Positions 7,014 through 16,374 of a stretch of 64,000 nucleotides of DNA are shown here, piece by piece; the stretch's first letter is position 1; each line of letters opens with the position of its first letter. The stretch lies in NCBI RefSeq assembly GCF_001885905.1, contig NZ_JXKM01000002.1, forward strand, positions 112,257 to 176,256. The letters are read 5' to 3'. A program made the translations under genes and the position numbers. The notes under the pieces were generated by a model. The model saw nothing but the letters and a program-made list of their open reading frames with translations. It was not told the origin of the DNA and made no database searches. The stretch comes from Enterococcus devriesei. Lineage in GTDB: Bacteria; Bacillota; Bacilli; Lactobacillales; Enterococcaceae.

Positions 7014-7664
7014 ATGACGTTTACAGAATTAGCGAGAAAAAAAGCAGAAGCATATTGGAAGGCTAGCTTTGAGCATCCTTTTATTCGAGAATTGGCTACA
7101 GGTGATCTGTCGCCAACCGTGTTTCGCTATTATTTACTTCAAGATCGTTATTATTTGGAGCATTTCGGTAAGCTCTATGATTTGATTGCAGAGCAAGCTG
7201 ACGATCCAGAAGTTAGAGCAAGCTTGAAGGAGCATGCGGCAAATTTGGAATTGGGAGAAATGGCAGTTCGCGAGACATTTTTTTCTGAATTAAAGATCAC
7301 GGAACAGGAGATTGAAGAAACAGCGATAGCTCCCACGGCTTATCATTATGTCTCCCATATGTATCGCCAATTGATTGATGGGACAGTCAATACCGCTTTT
7401 GCCGGAATGCTTCCTTGCGCGTGGCTCTACCAAGAAATCGGGTCTCAATTGATTGAAGCCGGATCTCCTAATCCGCTTTATCAGCGCTGGATTGAAACCT
7501 ATGCGGACGCCGCAGAAGAGGTGGGAAAGGAACGTCAACTGTTAGATCGTTTGTATCAAGAGAGTTCGGTTGATGAGCAACAACAAATGATTGAGGCATT
7601 TGTGATTAGCTCAAAAATGGAGTGTGATTTTTGGGAAATGGCTTTGACGCTAGAACAATGGTAA
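7014..7664 (+). CDS. tenA: Aminopyrimidine aminohydrolase / thiaminase II (TenA)
   Basis: 216 residues of the all-helical TenA family. The catalytic residues fall at the positions known from Bacillus TenA: Asp44 in LLQDRYYL, the nucleophile Cys135 in MLPCAWLYQEIG, and a C-terminal glutamate (E203) in SSKMECDFWEMA. TenA hydrolyses 4-amino-5-aminomethyl-2-methylpyrimidine from degraded thiamine to HMP for salvage. The upstream TPP riboswitch supports a thiamine-salvage role. The start follows AAAGGAAAGAG. No thiM/thiE genes adjoin it, so the product must feed a pathway encoded elsewhere. Confidence 0.95.
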   Translation: MTFTELARKKAEAYWKASFEHPFIRELATGDLSPTVFRYYLLQDRYYLEHFGKLYDLIAEQADDPEVRASLKEHAANLELGEMAVRETFFSELKITEQEIEETAIAPTAYHYVSHMYRQLIDGTVNTAFAGMLPCAWLYQEIGSQLIEAGSPNPLYQRWIETYADAAEEVGKERQLLDRLYQESSVDEQQQMIEAFVISSKMECDFWEMALTLEQW

Positions 7665-7759
7665 AACGAATAAATTATTTTTTAGACAAATCGGCCAATT
7701 TGTTTATTAACAGCTTTGGCTTTTCTTCGCTATAATGATCGGCGAAGGGAATGAATAGA

Positions 7760-8644
7760 ATGACCAATAAAAAAGCGTTTGCTGTAGCGCTCATCGCTCT
7801 TTCAGTAGGACTGGTTTTGTCTCCAGCGGTCAGTGCGGCTGAGACGAATAACGCAACGGAAAGCTCAGTCCCAACTACAGCAACAACGGAAAGCAGCAAC
7901 CCGAAACTACCTCAGCAAGATAATATCGCCGCACAACTGAAAGCGGCGACTGAACAATATGAAGCACGGAAGCAGCAGATTGCTCAGGATTTGGCAGATG
8001 CTCAACAGCGGCGGGAAAAACGTCAGCAAGATTTACACAACGATTTTGAAGAGTTCCAAAATCAATTAAGTCAAAACCACGCGGATTTCCAGCAGCACGT
8101 ATCTGAAGTAAATGATCGTCTGCAAACGGATCATGAAACGATCGAAAGTACCTGGTCGCAAGCGCAGACGCAACTTGACCAGGCTCGCGCAGACTTCAAT
8201 AAAAAGATCGCCGATGCCAAGGAACTGCAAGCGCAACTTCAAGCAGACCAAAAGATGATTGATCAAAATATTTCACAAGTCAAAAATAGTGCACAGACTC
8301 TACAAAAGCAAGCTGCCGTAGGCTCAGCAGCGGCGAAAGCCACTGGTGTAGATTTGGAAAATCGGGCAAACGATGTCGCCGGAGCAGTAAACCGGATCAA
8401 AGCAGTCGTTGATTCAGCGGGGGATGAGCTTAAAACAACTGATGACGCATCGACTCAAGCGACCGAGCAGCCTCAAGTGACTAAGATGGCTACCGGAAGT
8501 GTTGAAACCACACAAAAACGAAACGTTCAAACGTCTGGGGAGTATCCTAAGACCAATGAAGCGAAAAATCCAGCTCTTTCTTTAATAGGATTTGGAATAG
8601 TGGGAGTTTTGGGACTATTGATCCTTCGCAAACCGCGGGGATAG
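7760..8644 (+). CDS. Sortase-anchored coiled-coil surface protein (YPKTNE signal)
   Basis: 294 residues. N-terminal signal peptide (MTNKKAFAVALIALSVGLVL, predicted cleavage near VSAA-ET), then a Thr/Ser-rich linker. A Gln/Ala/Asp-rich segment follows, from about residue 50 to 200, with strong heptad character and repeats such as QLQADQKMIDQ, so a long coiled coil. The C-terminus has a sorting signal YPKTNE, a hydrophobic helix and a KPRG tail. The motif departs from LPxTG at the first residue (Y) and at the glycine (N). Start at 7760 gives 9-nt spacing from AAGGGA; ATG 7751 has none. It is probably a cell-wall-attached spacer or adhesin-like protein; function unknown. Confidence 0.8.
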   Translation: MTNKKAFAVALIALSVGLVLSPAVSAAETNNATESSVPTTATTESSNPKLPQQDNIAAQLKAATEQYEARKQQIAQDLADAQQRREKRQQDLHNDFEEFQNQLSQNHADFQQHVSEVNDRLQTDHETIESTWSQAQTQLDQARADFNKKIADAKELQAQLQADQKMIDQNISQVKNSAQTLQKQAAVGSAAAKATGVDLENRANDVAGAVNRIKAVVDSAGDELKTTDDASTQATEQPQVTKMATGSVETTQKRNVQTSGEYPKTNEAKNPALSLIGFGIVGVLGLLILRKPRG

Positions 8645-8660
8645 CTCTTGAAGATATCAA

Positions 8661-8694
8661 AGGCTGGAGCCATTTAGCTTCCAGTCTTTTTTTT
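8661..8694 (+). terminator. Terminator after the surface protein gene
   Basis: AGGCTGG with AGC pairs against GCT and CCAGTCT across a small loop. A run of nine T follows (8686-8694). Confidence 0.85.
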
Positions 8695-8828
8695 ATATTC
8701 CTCTATTGTGTCTCGAAATAGTTAAGATTATTTTTTGAAGGTTGAAATCAAGCGGGGAAAGATTGTTAGCAGAAAAATCTATGTTAGAATACCTCTTGAA
8801 CGCATACAGCATTAGAAAGAGGAATTAC

Positions 8829-9977
8829 ATGACACAATCTACTTCAGCTTACATTCACATTCCATTCTGTGAACACATCTGCTATTACTGCGACTTTAAT
8901 AAAGTCTTTATTGAGGGGCAGCCAGTCGATGAATATATAGAAGCATTATTAAAAGAAGCACGGCTTGCACTGGTGAAGAACCCAGTAAAGGAAATGGCGA
9001 CAGTTTATGTCGGCGGCGGTACGCCAACCTCTTTGAGCGCAGCCCAATTGGATCGGCTGTTAAGTGGACTGCGGGAGATTTTGCCTTTTGATCAAGGTGA
9101 ATTCACGGTTGAAGCGAATCCTGGGGATCTTTCAGCGGACAAATTAACAATCATGAAAAATTACGGCGTCAATCGTTTGTCCATGGGGGTGCAAACCTTT
9201 GATGATCGGTTGCTAAAAAAAATCGGCCGTAAGCATACGGCACAAGATGTTTATGACACGATCCACTTATTAGAAGAGAAGGATTTTCGCAATGTGACGA
9301 TTGATTTGATTTATGCGCTTCCCGGTCAAAGTTTAGAAAGTTTTCGTGATACGGTGGCAAAAGCGTTAGCGTTAGACTTACCTCATTATGCGTTGTATTC
9401 GTTGATTTTGGAAAATCAAACAATGTTTATGAATTGGGTACGACGAGGGAAAATGCAGCTGCCGGAGCAAGAGATCGAAGCTCAGATGTATTCGGAAACG
9501 ATCGAAGCAATGGAAAAAGCCGGCCGCAAGCAATATGAAATTAGTAATTTTGCGACACCGGGCTTTGAAAGTAAACACAATCTCGTCTACTGGAACAATC
9601 AAAATTATTTTGGCTTAGGAGCAGGTGCTAGCGGCTATCTAGGAAATCGGCGCTATAAAAATCGCGGTCCAATCCAGCATTATTTAAAAGCGTTGGCAGT
9701 GGATCAGTTGCCGATGCTGGAGGAAGAAGTACTGACCCGTAAAGAACAGATCGAAGAAGAATTGTTCCTCGGCTTAAGAAAAATTTTAGGAGTAGAAAAA
9801 CGCGTTTTTGCTGAACGTTTTGGTCAAAGTTTGACAGAAGTTTATGGCCCAGTGATTGAGCAATTAAAGGCACAAAACCTCTTAGTGGAGAGCGATACAA
9901 GGATTCATCTGACCAAGCAAGGATTGTTTCGCGGCAACGATGTTTTCCAAGAATTTTTATTGAATAAAAACGATTAG
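8829..9977 (+). CDS. hemW: Radical SAM heme chaperone HemW
   Basis: 382 residues. The radical SAM cysteines C14-x3-C18-x2-C21 are followed by DFNK; the Phe after the third Cys-Asp replaces the fourth Cys of true HemN, which marks the HemW branch. GGGTPTSL (SAM site), the EANPGDL motif and a C-terminal HemN-type domain follow. HemW binds heme and transfers it to respiratory proteins; it is not a coproporphyrinogen oxidase. Start at 8829 follows AGAGGA; the longer frame from 8742 runs through promoter sequence. The last codons overlap a CIRCE element whose hairpin may also end the transcript. Confidence 0.92.
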   Translation: MTQSTSAYIHIPFCEHICYYCDFNKVFIEGQPVDEYIEALLKEARLALVKNPVKEMATVYVGGGTPTSLSAAQLDRLLSGLREILPFDQGEFTVEANPGDLSADKLTIMKNYGVNRLSMGVQTFDDRLLKKIGRKHTAQDVYDTIHLLEEKDFRNVTIDLIYALPGQSLESFRDTVAKALALDLPHYALYSLILENQTMFMNWVRRGKMQLPEQEIEAQMYSETIEAMEKAGRKQYEISNFATPGFESKHNLVYWNNQNYFGLGAGASGYLGNRRYKNRGPIQHYLKALAVDQLPMLEEEVLTRKEQIEEELFLGLRKILGVEKRVFAERFGQSLTEVYGPVIEQLKAQNLLVESDTRIHLTKQGLFRGNDVFQEFLLNKND

Positions 9978-10000
9978 CACTCTTGTGTAGAGAGTGCTAA
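9974..10000 (+). promoter_or_regulatory. CIRCE operator 1 (perfect), doubling as hemW terminator
   Basis: TTAGCACTC-N9-GAGTGCTAA is a perfect match to the HrcA operator. It overlaps the hemW stop codon and is followed directly by TTTTTT, so the same inverted repeat can act as a terminator in RNA and as an HrcA site in DNA. It lies about 20 bp upstream of the -35 of the hrcA promoter. Confidence 0.95.
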
Positions 10001-10017
10001 TTTTTTGTATTTATTCC

Positions 10018-10045
10018 TTGACTTCTTTAGCAGATGTGGTATATT
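10018..10045 (+). promoter_or_regulatory. SigA promoter of the hrcA operon
   Basis: TTGACT (10018-10023), a 16-bp spacer and TATATT (10040-10045), lying between two CIRCE elements. Confidence 0.85.
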
Positions 10046-10055
10046 AATAATCGAG

Positions 10056-10082
10056 TTAGCACTTAAAAAGAAAGAGTGCTAA
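10056..10082 (+). promoter_or_regulatory. CIRCE operator 2
   Basis: TTAGCACTT-N9-GAGTGCTAA differs from the consensus by one base (final T of the left arm). It starts about 10 bp after the -10, so it covers the transcription start; HrcA bound here would block initiation and the 5' UTR. Confidence 0.95.
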
Positions 10083-10098
10083 CTAAAGGATGAGAAGA

Positions 10099-11139
10099 AT
10101 GTTAACAGAAAGACAGAAACTGATTCTCAGCTTGATCATCCAAGACTTTACCAACACGGGTCAGCCGGTTGGATCAAAAAGGTTAATGGAAGAAGGCGTG
10201 AAAGCAAGTTCCGCGACTATCCGCAATGATATGAAAGCCTTAGAAGAGCTAGGTCTGTTGGAGAAGACTCATTCTTCATCTGGACGAATTCCTTCGATTT
10301 CTGGGTATCGTTATTATGTGGATCATTTACTAACGCCAGCGAAGGTGAGCAATCAAGAAGTAGATCAGATTCGCAGTTCGCTAAAAAAAGATATTCACGA
10401 GATTGATGACATCATTCAACAATCTGCTAAAATGCTTTCTCAAGTGACCAGTTATACGGCGTTTTCTCTCGGTCCAGAAATGAAAGATCGGACGTTAACC
10501 GGCTTTCGGATCGTACCGTTGAATGATCGGCAGATTTTAGCGATCATCGTGACGGACAAAGGCAATGTGGAGAGCCAAGTGTTTCGCATTCCGGAAAATG
10601 TCGCGAGTCAAGATTTAGAGAAGATGGTCCAGATCATTAATGATCGTTTAGTCGGACAGCCTTTAGTGAGCGTCTATCAGAAATTAAGAACAGAGATTCC
10701 TATGATCTTGCATCGCTACTTTCAAACCACCGAAGGCATCAGTCATTTGTTTGACGTGATTTTGAACGATGCGTTTGAAGACAAGGTCTTTGTGAGTGGC
10801 CGGATGAATATTTTGAATTTTAATCCAGAGCAAGACTTAAACCAAGTAAAATCAATGTACTCTTTAATGCAGAATTCCGATGAGCTGACGCAGCTTTTAT
10901 TGCCGTCAGACAACAACATCCATGTGCGGATCGGCGCTGAACTCGGCAACGATTTGTTTGATCATTTAAGTATGATCCAGGCGAATTATGAAATTCGCGG
11001 ACATGGTCGAGGAACGATCGCATTGTTAGGGCCGACATCGATGCCTTATTCAAAGGTCTTTGGTTTATTGGAAGTTTTTCGTTATGAGTTAACGAATGCA
11101 TTGAATGATTATTATCGTTCGTTGGATTTGTATCATTAA
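10099..11139 (+). CDS. hrcA: Heat-inducible transcription repressor HrcA
   Basis: 346 residues. N-terminal winged helix ([17 protein letters not shown], then [21 protein letters not shown], the recognition region) followed by the HrcA dimerisation/GAF-like domain. HrcA binds CIRCE elements and needs GroE for activity, so unfolded protein titrates it off. It is the first gene of hrcA-grpE-dnaK with two CIRCE sites upstream, so it regulates itself. Start at 10099 has proper spacing from AAAGGA; ATG 10090 overlaps that site. Confidence 0.96.
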   Translation: MLTERQKLILSLIIQDFTNTGQPVGSKRLMEEGVKASSATIRNDMKALEELGLLEKTHSSSGRIPSISGYRYYVDHLLTPAKVSNQEVDQIRSSLKKDIHEIDDIIQQSAKMLSQVTSYTAFSLGPEMKDRTLTGFRIVPLNDRQILAIIVTDKGNVESQVFRIPENVASQDLEKMVQIINDRLVGQPLVSVYQKLRTEIPMILHRYFQTTEGISHLFDVILNDAFEDKVFVSGRMNILNFNPEQDLNQVKSMYSLMQNSDELTQLLLPSDNNIHVRIGAELGNDLFDHLSMIQANYEIRGHGRGTIALLGPTSMPYSKVFGLLEVFRYELTNALNDYYRSLDLYH

Positions 11140-11168
11140 TAGGATTTCTAAAAAGAAAGGAAGTACGC

Positions 11169-13597
<2,429 letters not shown>

Positions 13598-13610
13598 TTG
13601 ATTCGTTGCT

Positions 13611-13641
13611 AAAGGCCAAAGTCATCACTTTGGCCTTTTTT
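13611..13641 (+). terminator. Terminator after dnaK
   Basis: AAAGGCCAAAG (13611-13621) pairs perfectly with CTTTGGCCTTT (13628-13638), followed by T6. It separates dnaK from dnaJ, so dnaJ needs its own promoter or readthrough. Confidence 0.92.
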
Positions 13642-13646
13642 CTTAT

Positions 13647-13876
13647 AAAGGCTTCACGAACTCGTTCAGCTTTTTGCCAGTTTTTCTTCTCGCTTTAGCG
13701 AGATTAGAAAAAAGGTATGCGTAATGACAATCAGATTCATTTTTCGTGTTTTTGGAAAAATGATTACCTAATTAGGAGTTAGCTGAGCAATAAGACTAAA
13801 ATTTTGAGAAATGGCTTCTCACATTTAGCAAAATTTTCGCTTATTGCCGAAAAAGCTAGTTCGTTAAGCCGGACAT
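13647..13876 (+). repeat. Intergenic hairpin repeat, copy 1 (with ~110-bp insertion)
   Basis: The dnaK-dnaJ gap (13598-14014) holds a copy of an imperfect palindromic element also found at 31825-31944 in the opposite orientation. The left end (13647-13675: GGCTTCACGAACT, then AGCTTTT) and the right part (13785-13876: GAGCAATAAG to CTTATTGCCG, AAGCTAGTTCG and GCCGGACAT) match copy 2 reverse-complemented. The central stem AAAATTTTG / CAAAATTTT has apical sequence GCTTCTCA. About 110 bp, including a small hairpin TCTCGCT / AGCGAGA at 13688-13703, separate the left end from the rest. Confidence 0.75.
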
Positions 13877-13974
13877 CCAGGACGACTTCTCGAATATTGC
13901 AGTAAATGTTTATTCAGTAAGTTGAACATCTTAGAAAAAATCTAAGAAGAGTATCGTATCGATTTTTTGTGTGA

Positions 13975-13980
13975 TACAAT
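13975..13980 (+). promoter_or_regulatory. Probable -10 box of a dnaJ promoter
   Basis: TACAAT at 13975-13980, 35 nt before dnaJ, in a T-rich context; no clear -35. No CIRCE element is visible here, so this dnaJ promoter seems outside direct HrcA control. Confidence 0.4.
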
Positions 13981-14014
13981 ACTAACGATTCTATGAAATT
14001 ATGGAGGGAAGCCA

Positions 14015-15175
14015 ATGGCTACAAAACGAGATTATTACGAAGTCCTTGGAGTACAAAAAGGCGCTTCGGATGATGAAATAAAAAAGGCTTACCGCAAGCT
14101 TTCCAAGCAATACCATCCGGATATCAATAAAGAACCTGACGCAGAAGAAAAGTTTAAAGAAATCTCTGAAGCCTATGAAATCTTAAGTGATGCCCAAAAA
14201 CGGGCAGCTTATGATCAATACGGTCATGCGGGAACTGATCCAAACTTTGGTGCTAGCGGAGCAGGTGGCTTTGGCGGTGCTGGTGGTTTTGGTGGAGCAG
14301 GCGGCTTTGGATTTGAAGATATTTTTGAATCTTTCTTTGGCGGCGGTGGTTCTCGTCAAGCCGATCCAAAAGCTCCAAGACAAGGTTCAGACCTACAATA
14401 TTCCATTAACTTGGAATTTGAAGAAGCAATCTTCGGTGTTGAGAAGGATATCAAATACAATCGCGAAGAAACTTGCCACACTTGTCACGGAAACGGCGCA
14501 AAACCAGGGACTGAACCAGAAGTCTGTCATAAATGTCATGGCGCTGGAACAATCAATGTGGAACATCAAACGCCGCTTGGCCGTGTGATGAGCCGTCAAA
14601 CCTGTGATGTTTGTCATGGAACAGGGAAAGAAATCAAGGACCCTTGTCCAACTTGTCATGGAACAGGTCATGAGAAACGTCCGCACACAGTCAAGGTCAA
14701 AGTACCGGCTGGGGTCGAAGATGGCCAACAAATGCGTTTAGCAGATCAAGGGGAAGCGGGCATCAACGGCGGCCCTTATGGCGATCTTTATGTGGTCTTC
14801 AAGGTTAAAGAGAGTGATCTCTTCGATCGTGATGGTGCAGAGATTTATTACACCTTACCGTTAAGCTTTGTGCAAGCAGCTTTAGGGGATGAAATCAATA
14901 TTCCGACGGTTCATGGTGATGTGAAATTGAAAGTCCCTGCTGGAACACAAACGGGTGCGAAGTTCAGATTGCGTGGTAAAGGCGCGCCAAGATTACGAGG
15001 CAATACCAACGGTGACCAACAAGTCACGGTAAGAATCATTACACCGAAAAACTTGAACGACAAGCAACGTGAAGCGCTACGGGCCTTTGCGGAAGCTGGC
15101 GGTCAAACGGTTAGTGAACAAAGAGAAGAAGGTTTCTTCGGAAAAATGAAGGATGCCTTTGGCGGGAAAAAATAA
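14015..15175 (+). CDS. dnaJ: Chaperone DnaJ (Hsp40)
   Basis: 386 residues. J domain with HPD at 34-36, a Gly/Phe-rich linker with [15 protein letters not shown] repeats, four CxxCxGxG zinc repeats ([32 protein letters not shown]) and the C-terminal substrate domains. It delivers unfolded clients to DnaK and stimulates its ATPase. RBS ATGGAGGGAAG. It is separated from dnaK by a terminator and a repeat element, unlike the tight dnaK-dnaJ spacing in many relatives. Confidence 0.97.
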   Translation: MATKRDYYEVLGVQKGASDDEIKKAYRKLSKQYHPDINKEPDAEEKFKEISEAYEILSDAQKRAAYDQYGHAGTDPNFGASGAGGFGGAGGFGGAGGFGFEDIFESFFGGGGSRQADPKAPRQGSDLQYSINLEFEEAIFGVEKDIKYNREETCHTCHGNGAKPGTEPEVCHKCHGAGTINVEHQTPLGRVMSRQTCDVCHGTGKEIKDPCPTCHGTGHEKRPHTVKVKVPAGVEDGQQMRLADQGEAGINGGPYGDLYVVFKVKESDLFDRDGAEIYYTLPLSFVQAALGDEINIPTVHGDVKLKVPAGTQTGAKFRLRGKGAPRLRGNTNGDQQVTVRIITPKNLNDKQREALRAFAEAGGQTVSEQREEGFFGKMKDAFGGKK

Positions 15176-15179
15176 TCTT

Positions 15180-15219
15180 AGCGGTTCAATCAATTCAGTG
15201 TTGATTGAACCGCTTTTTT
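15180..15219 (+). terminator. Terminator after dnaJ
   Basis: A perfect 14-bp stem (15180-15193 with 15201-15214), 7-nt loop, then T6. Confidence 0.95.
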
Positions 15220-15265
15220 CTTTTACTATTAATAAAAAGAGAATAAGTGTCGAAGGAGGGTTCGC

Positions 15266-16246
15266 ATGGACAAGCTAGACAAGTTATTTGATCGAATGAC
15301 GAGAGACATGCTGCATTATTTTATTGCTGGTGGGCTGGCCGAACCGGATGGACTTATTCGCACAGTAGAATTTTATTTGAGTTTTGTAGATAAAGGCAAA
15401 CTGTCTGAGAAATTATTAGACAAGCAAATTGTTGAAGATGCGCTGATTCATCATCTGCCGAAGCATATGCCGCTCTACATTGATGAGAGTTTTTATGCTT
15501 ACCAGATTTTATTGGACCTTTATAATGCGCTGTATCATGAAAACATTATTAGTCAAGAAGATTGTAAGGAGCTGCAGTTTTTTATCTATCTCAACAAGCG
15601 AACATTTTTGACACGAATGAGCAATCCTAATTTTTGGTCAAAGACCAAACTTGCTATTATGGATGAATGGCGTGAAGGAAATTTTGAGATTGAAGATCCT
15701 TACAATGTAACGGATTATAAGCTAGATAAGCCGACGAAAAAGGTTTATCCTGACAATATTTTGCAATTTCCTAAAAGCAATAAACAAACGACGCTTAAAA
15801 GCTACGTGGTTCGTGTCGATTTAAAAGGCTACAAGCCGCCGATTTGGCGCCGATTGAAGATTCCGGCCGGTATTTCCTATGGCCGGTTGCATCGGATCTT
15901 ACAAGTGGTGTTTGGCTGGGAGGATTGCCATCTTCATAGTTTCTTTGTCGATCGCAAGGAGTCGATTGGGCCTAAAGAGTCTGGGGTCGCCGAGTTTTCT
16001 GAAGCAGAACGTTTGATTGACGAAGATTTTCGCGAAGGCGTGAAAATCGACTACCTCTATGATTTTAGCTGTGAGTGGGAACACCAGATTTTAGTGGAAA
16101 AGGTAAATCAAGCAGAATTGGAGCCGGTTACCTTTGCGGTTTGTTTAAAGGCGAAGGGCACCACGCCAGCGGAAGATTCAAAAGGCCATGAAAGCTGGAA
16201 AAACTTTGATTTATTGGACTTGAACAAACGATTAAGAGAAGAATGA
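15266..16246 (+). CDS. Protein with C-terminal plasmid pRiA4b ORF-3-like domain
   Basis: 326 residues. The second half (from about 175: YVVRVDLKGYKPPIWRRLKIPAG, HRILQVVFGWEDCHLHSFFV, then YLYDFSCEWEHQILVEK) is the pRiA4b ORF-3/IS1096-TnpR-like domain (PF07929 type), widespread but of unclear function. The N-terminal 165 residues are helical, acidic and aromatic and are not recognised. Strong RBS CGAAGGAGGG. It stands alone between the dnaJ terminator and the convergent mprF operon. Despite the family name there is no evidence of resolvase activity or of a mobile element here. Confidence 0.75.
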   Translation: MDKLDKLFDRMTRDMLHYFIAGGLAEPDGLIRTVEFYLSFVDKGKLSEKLLDKQIVEDALIHHLPKHMPLYIDESFYAYQILLDLYNALYHENIISQEDCKELQFFIYLNKRTFLTRMSNPNFWSKTKLAIMDEWREGNFEIEDPYNVTDYKLDKPTKKVYPDNILQFPKSNKQTTLKSYVVRVDLKGYKPPIWRRLKIPAGISYGRLHRILQVVFGWEDCHLHSFFVDRKESIGPKESGVAEFSEAERLIDEDFREGVKIDYLYDFSCEWEHQILVEKVNQAELEPVTFAVCLKAKGTTPAEDSKGHESWKNFDLLDLNKRLREE

Positions 16247-16344
16247 TCGGCGGCGCAGGAGCGTTTTTGAAAGTAGAATATTCATGGACAAAGAGATTGT
16301 GGCAGTGGGTTGCTATGGTCTTTTTTTGTTTCAAGGAGAGCAAT

Positions 16345-16374
16345 CAAAAAAGCAGCTTCTGAAAAGAAGCTGCT
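16345..16374 (-). terminator. Terminator of the mprF operon
   Basis: AGCAGCTTCT (16351-16360) / AGAAGCTGCT (16365-16374) with a GAAA loop. On the minus strand it is followed by T6 (A-run at 16345-16350). Its stem overlaps the mprF stop codon. Confidence 0.88.

Noticed and set aside
6793..7017. 74-codon ORF overlapping the tenA start by four bases
   Set aside because: It lies over all conserved blocks of a TPP riboswitch and its terminator; its residues are translations of the aptamer and it has no proper ribosome site.
15266..16246. Mobile element remnant because of the pRiA4b/IS1096 domain name
   Set aside because: No transposase, terminal repeats or target duplications; the family name is historical.
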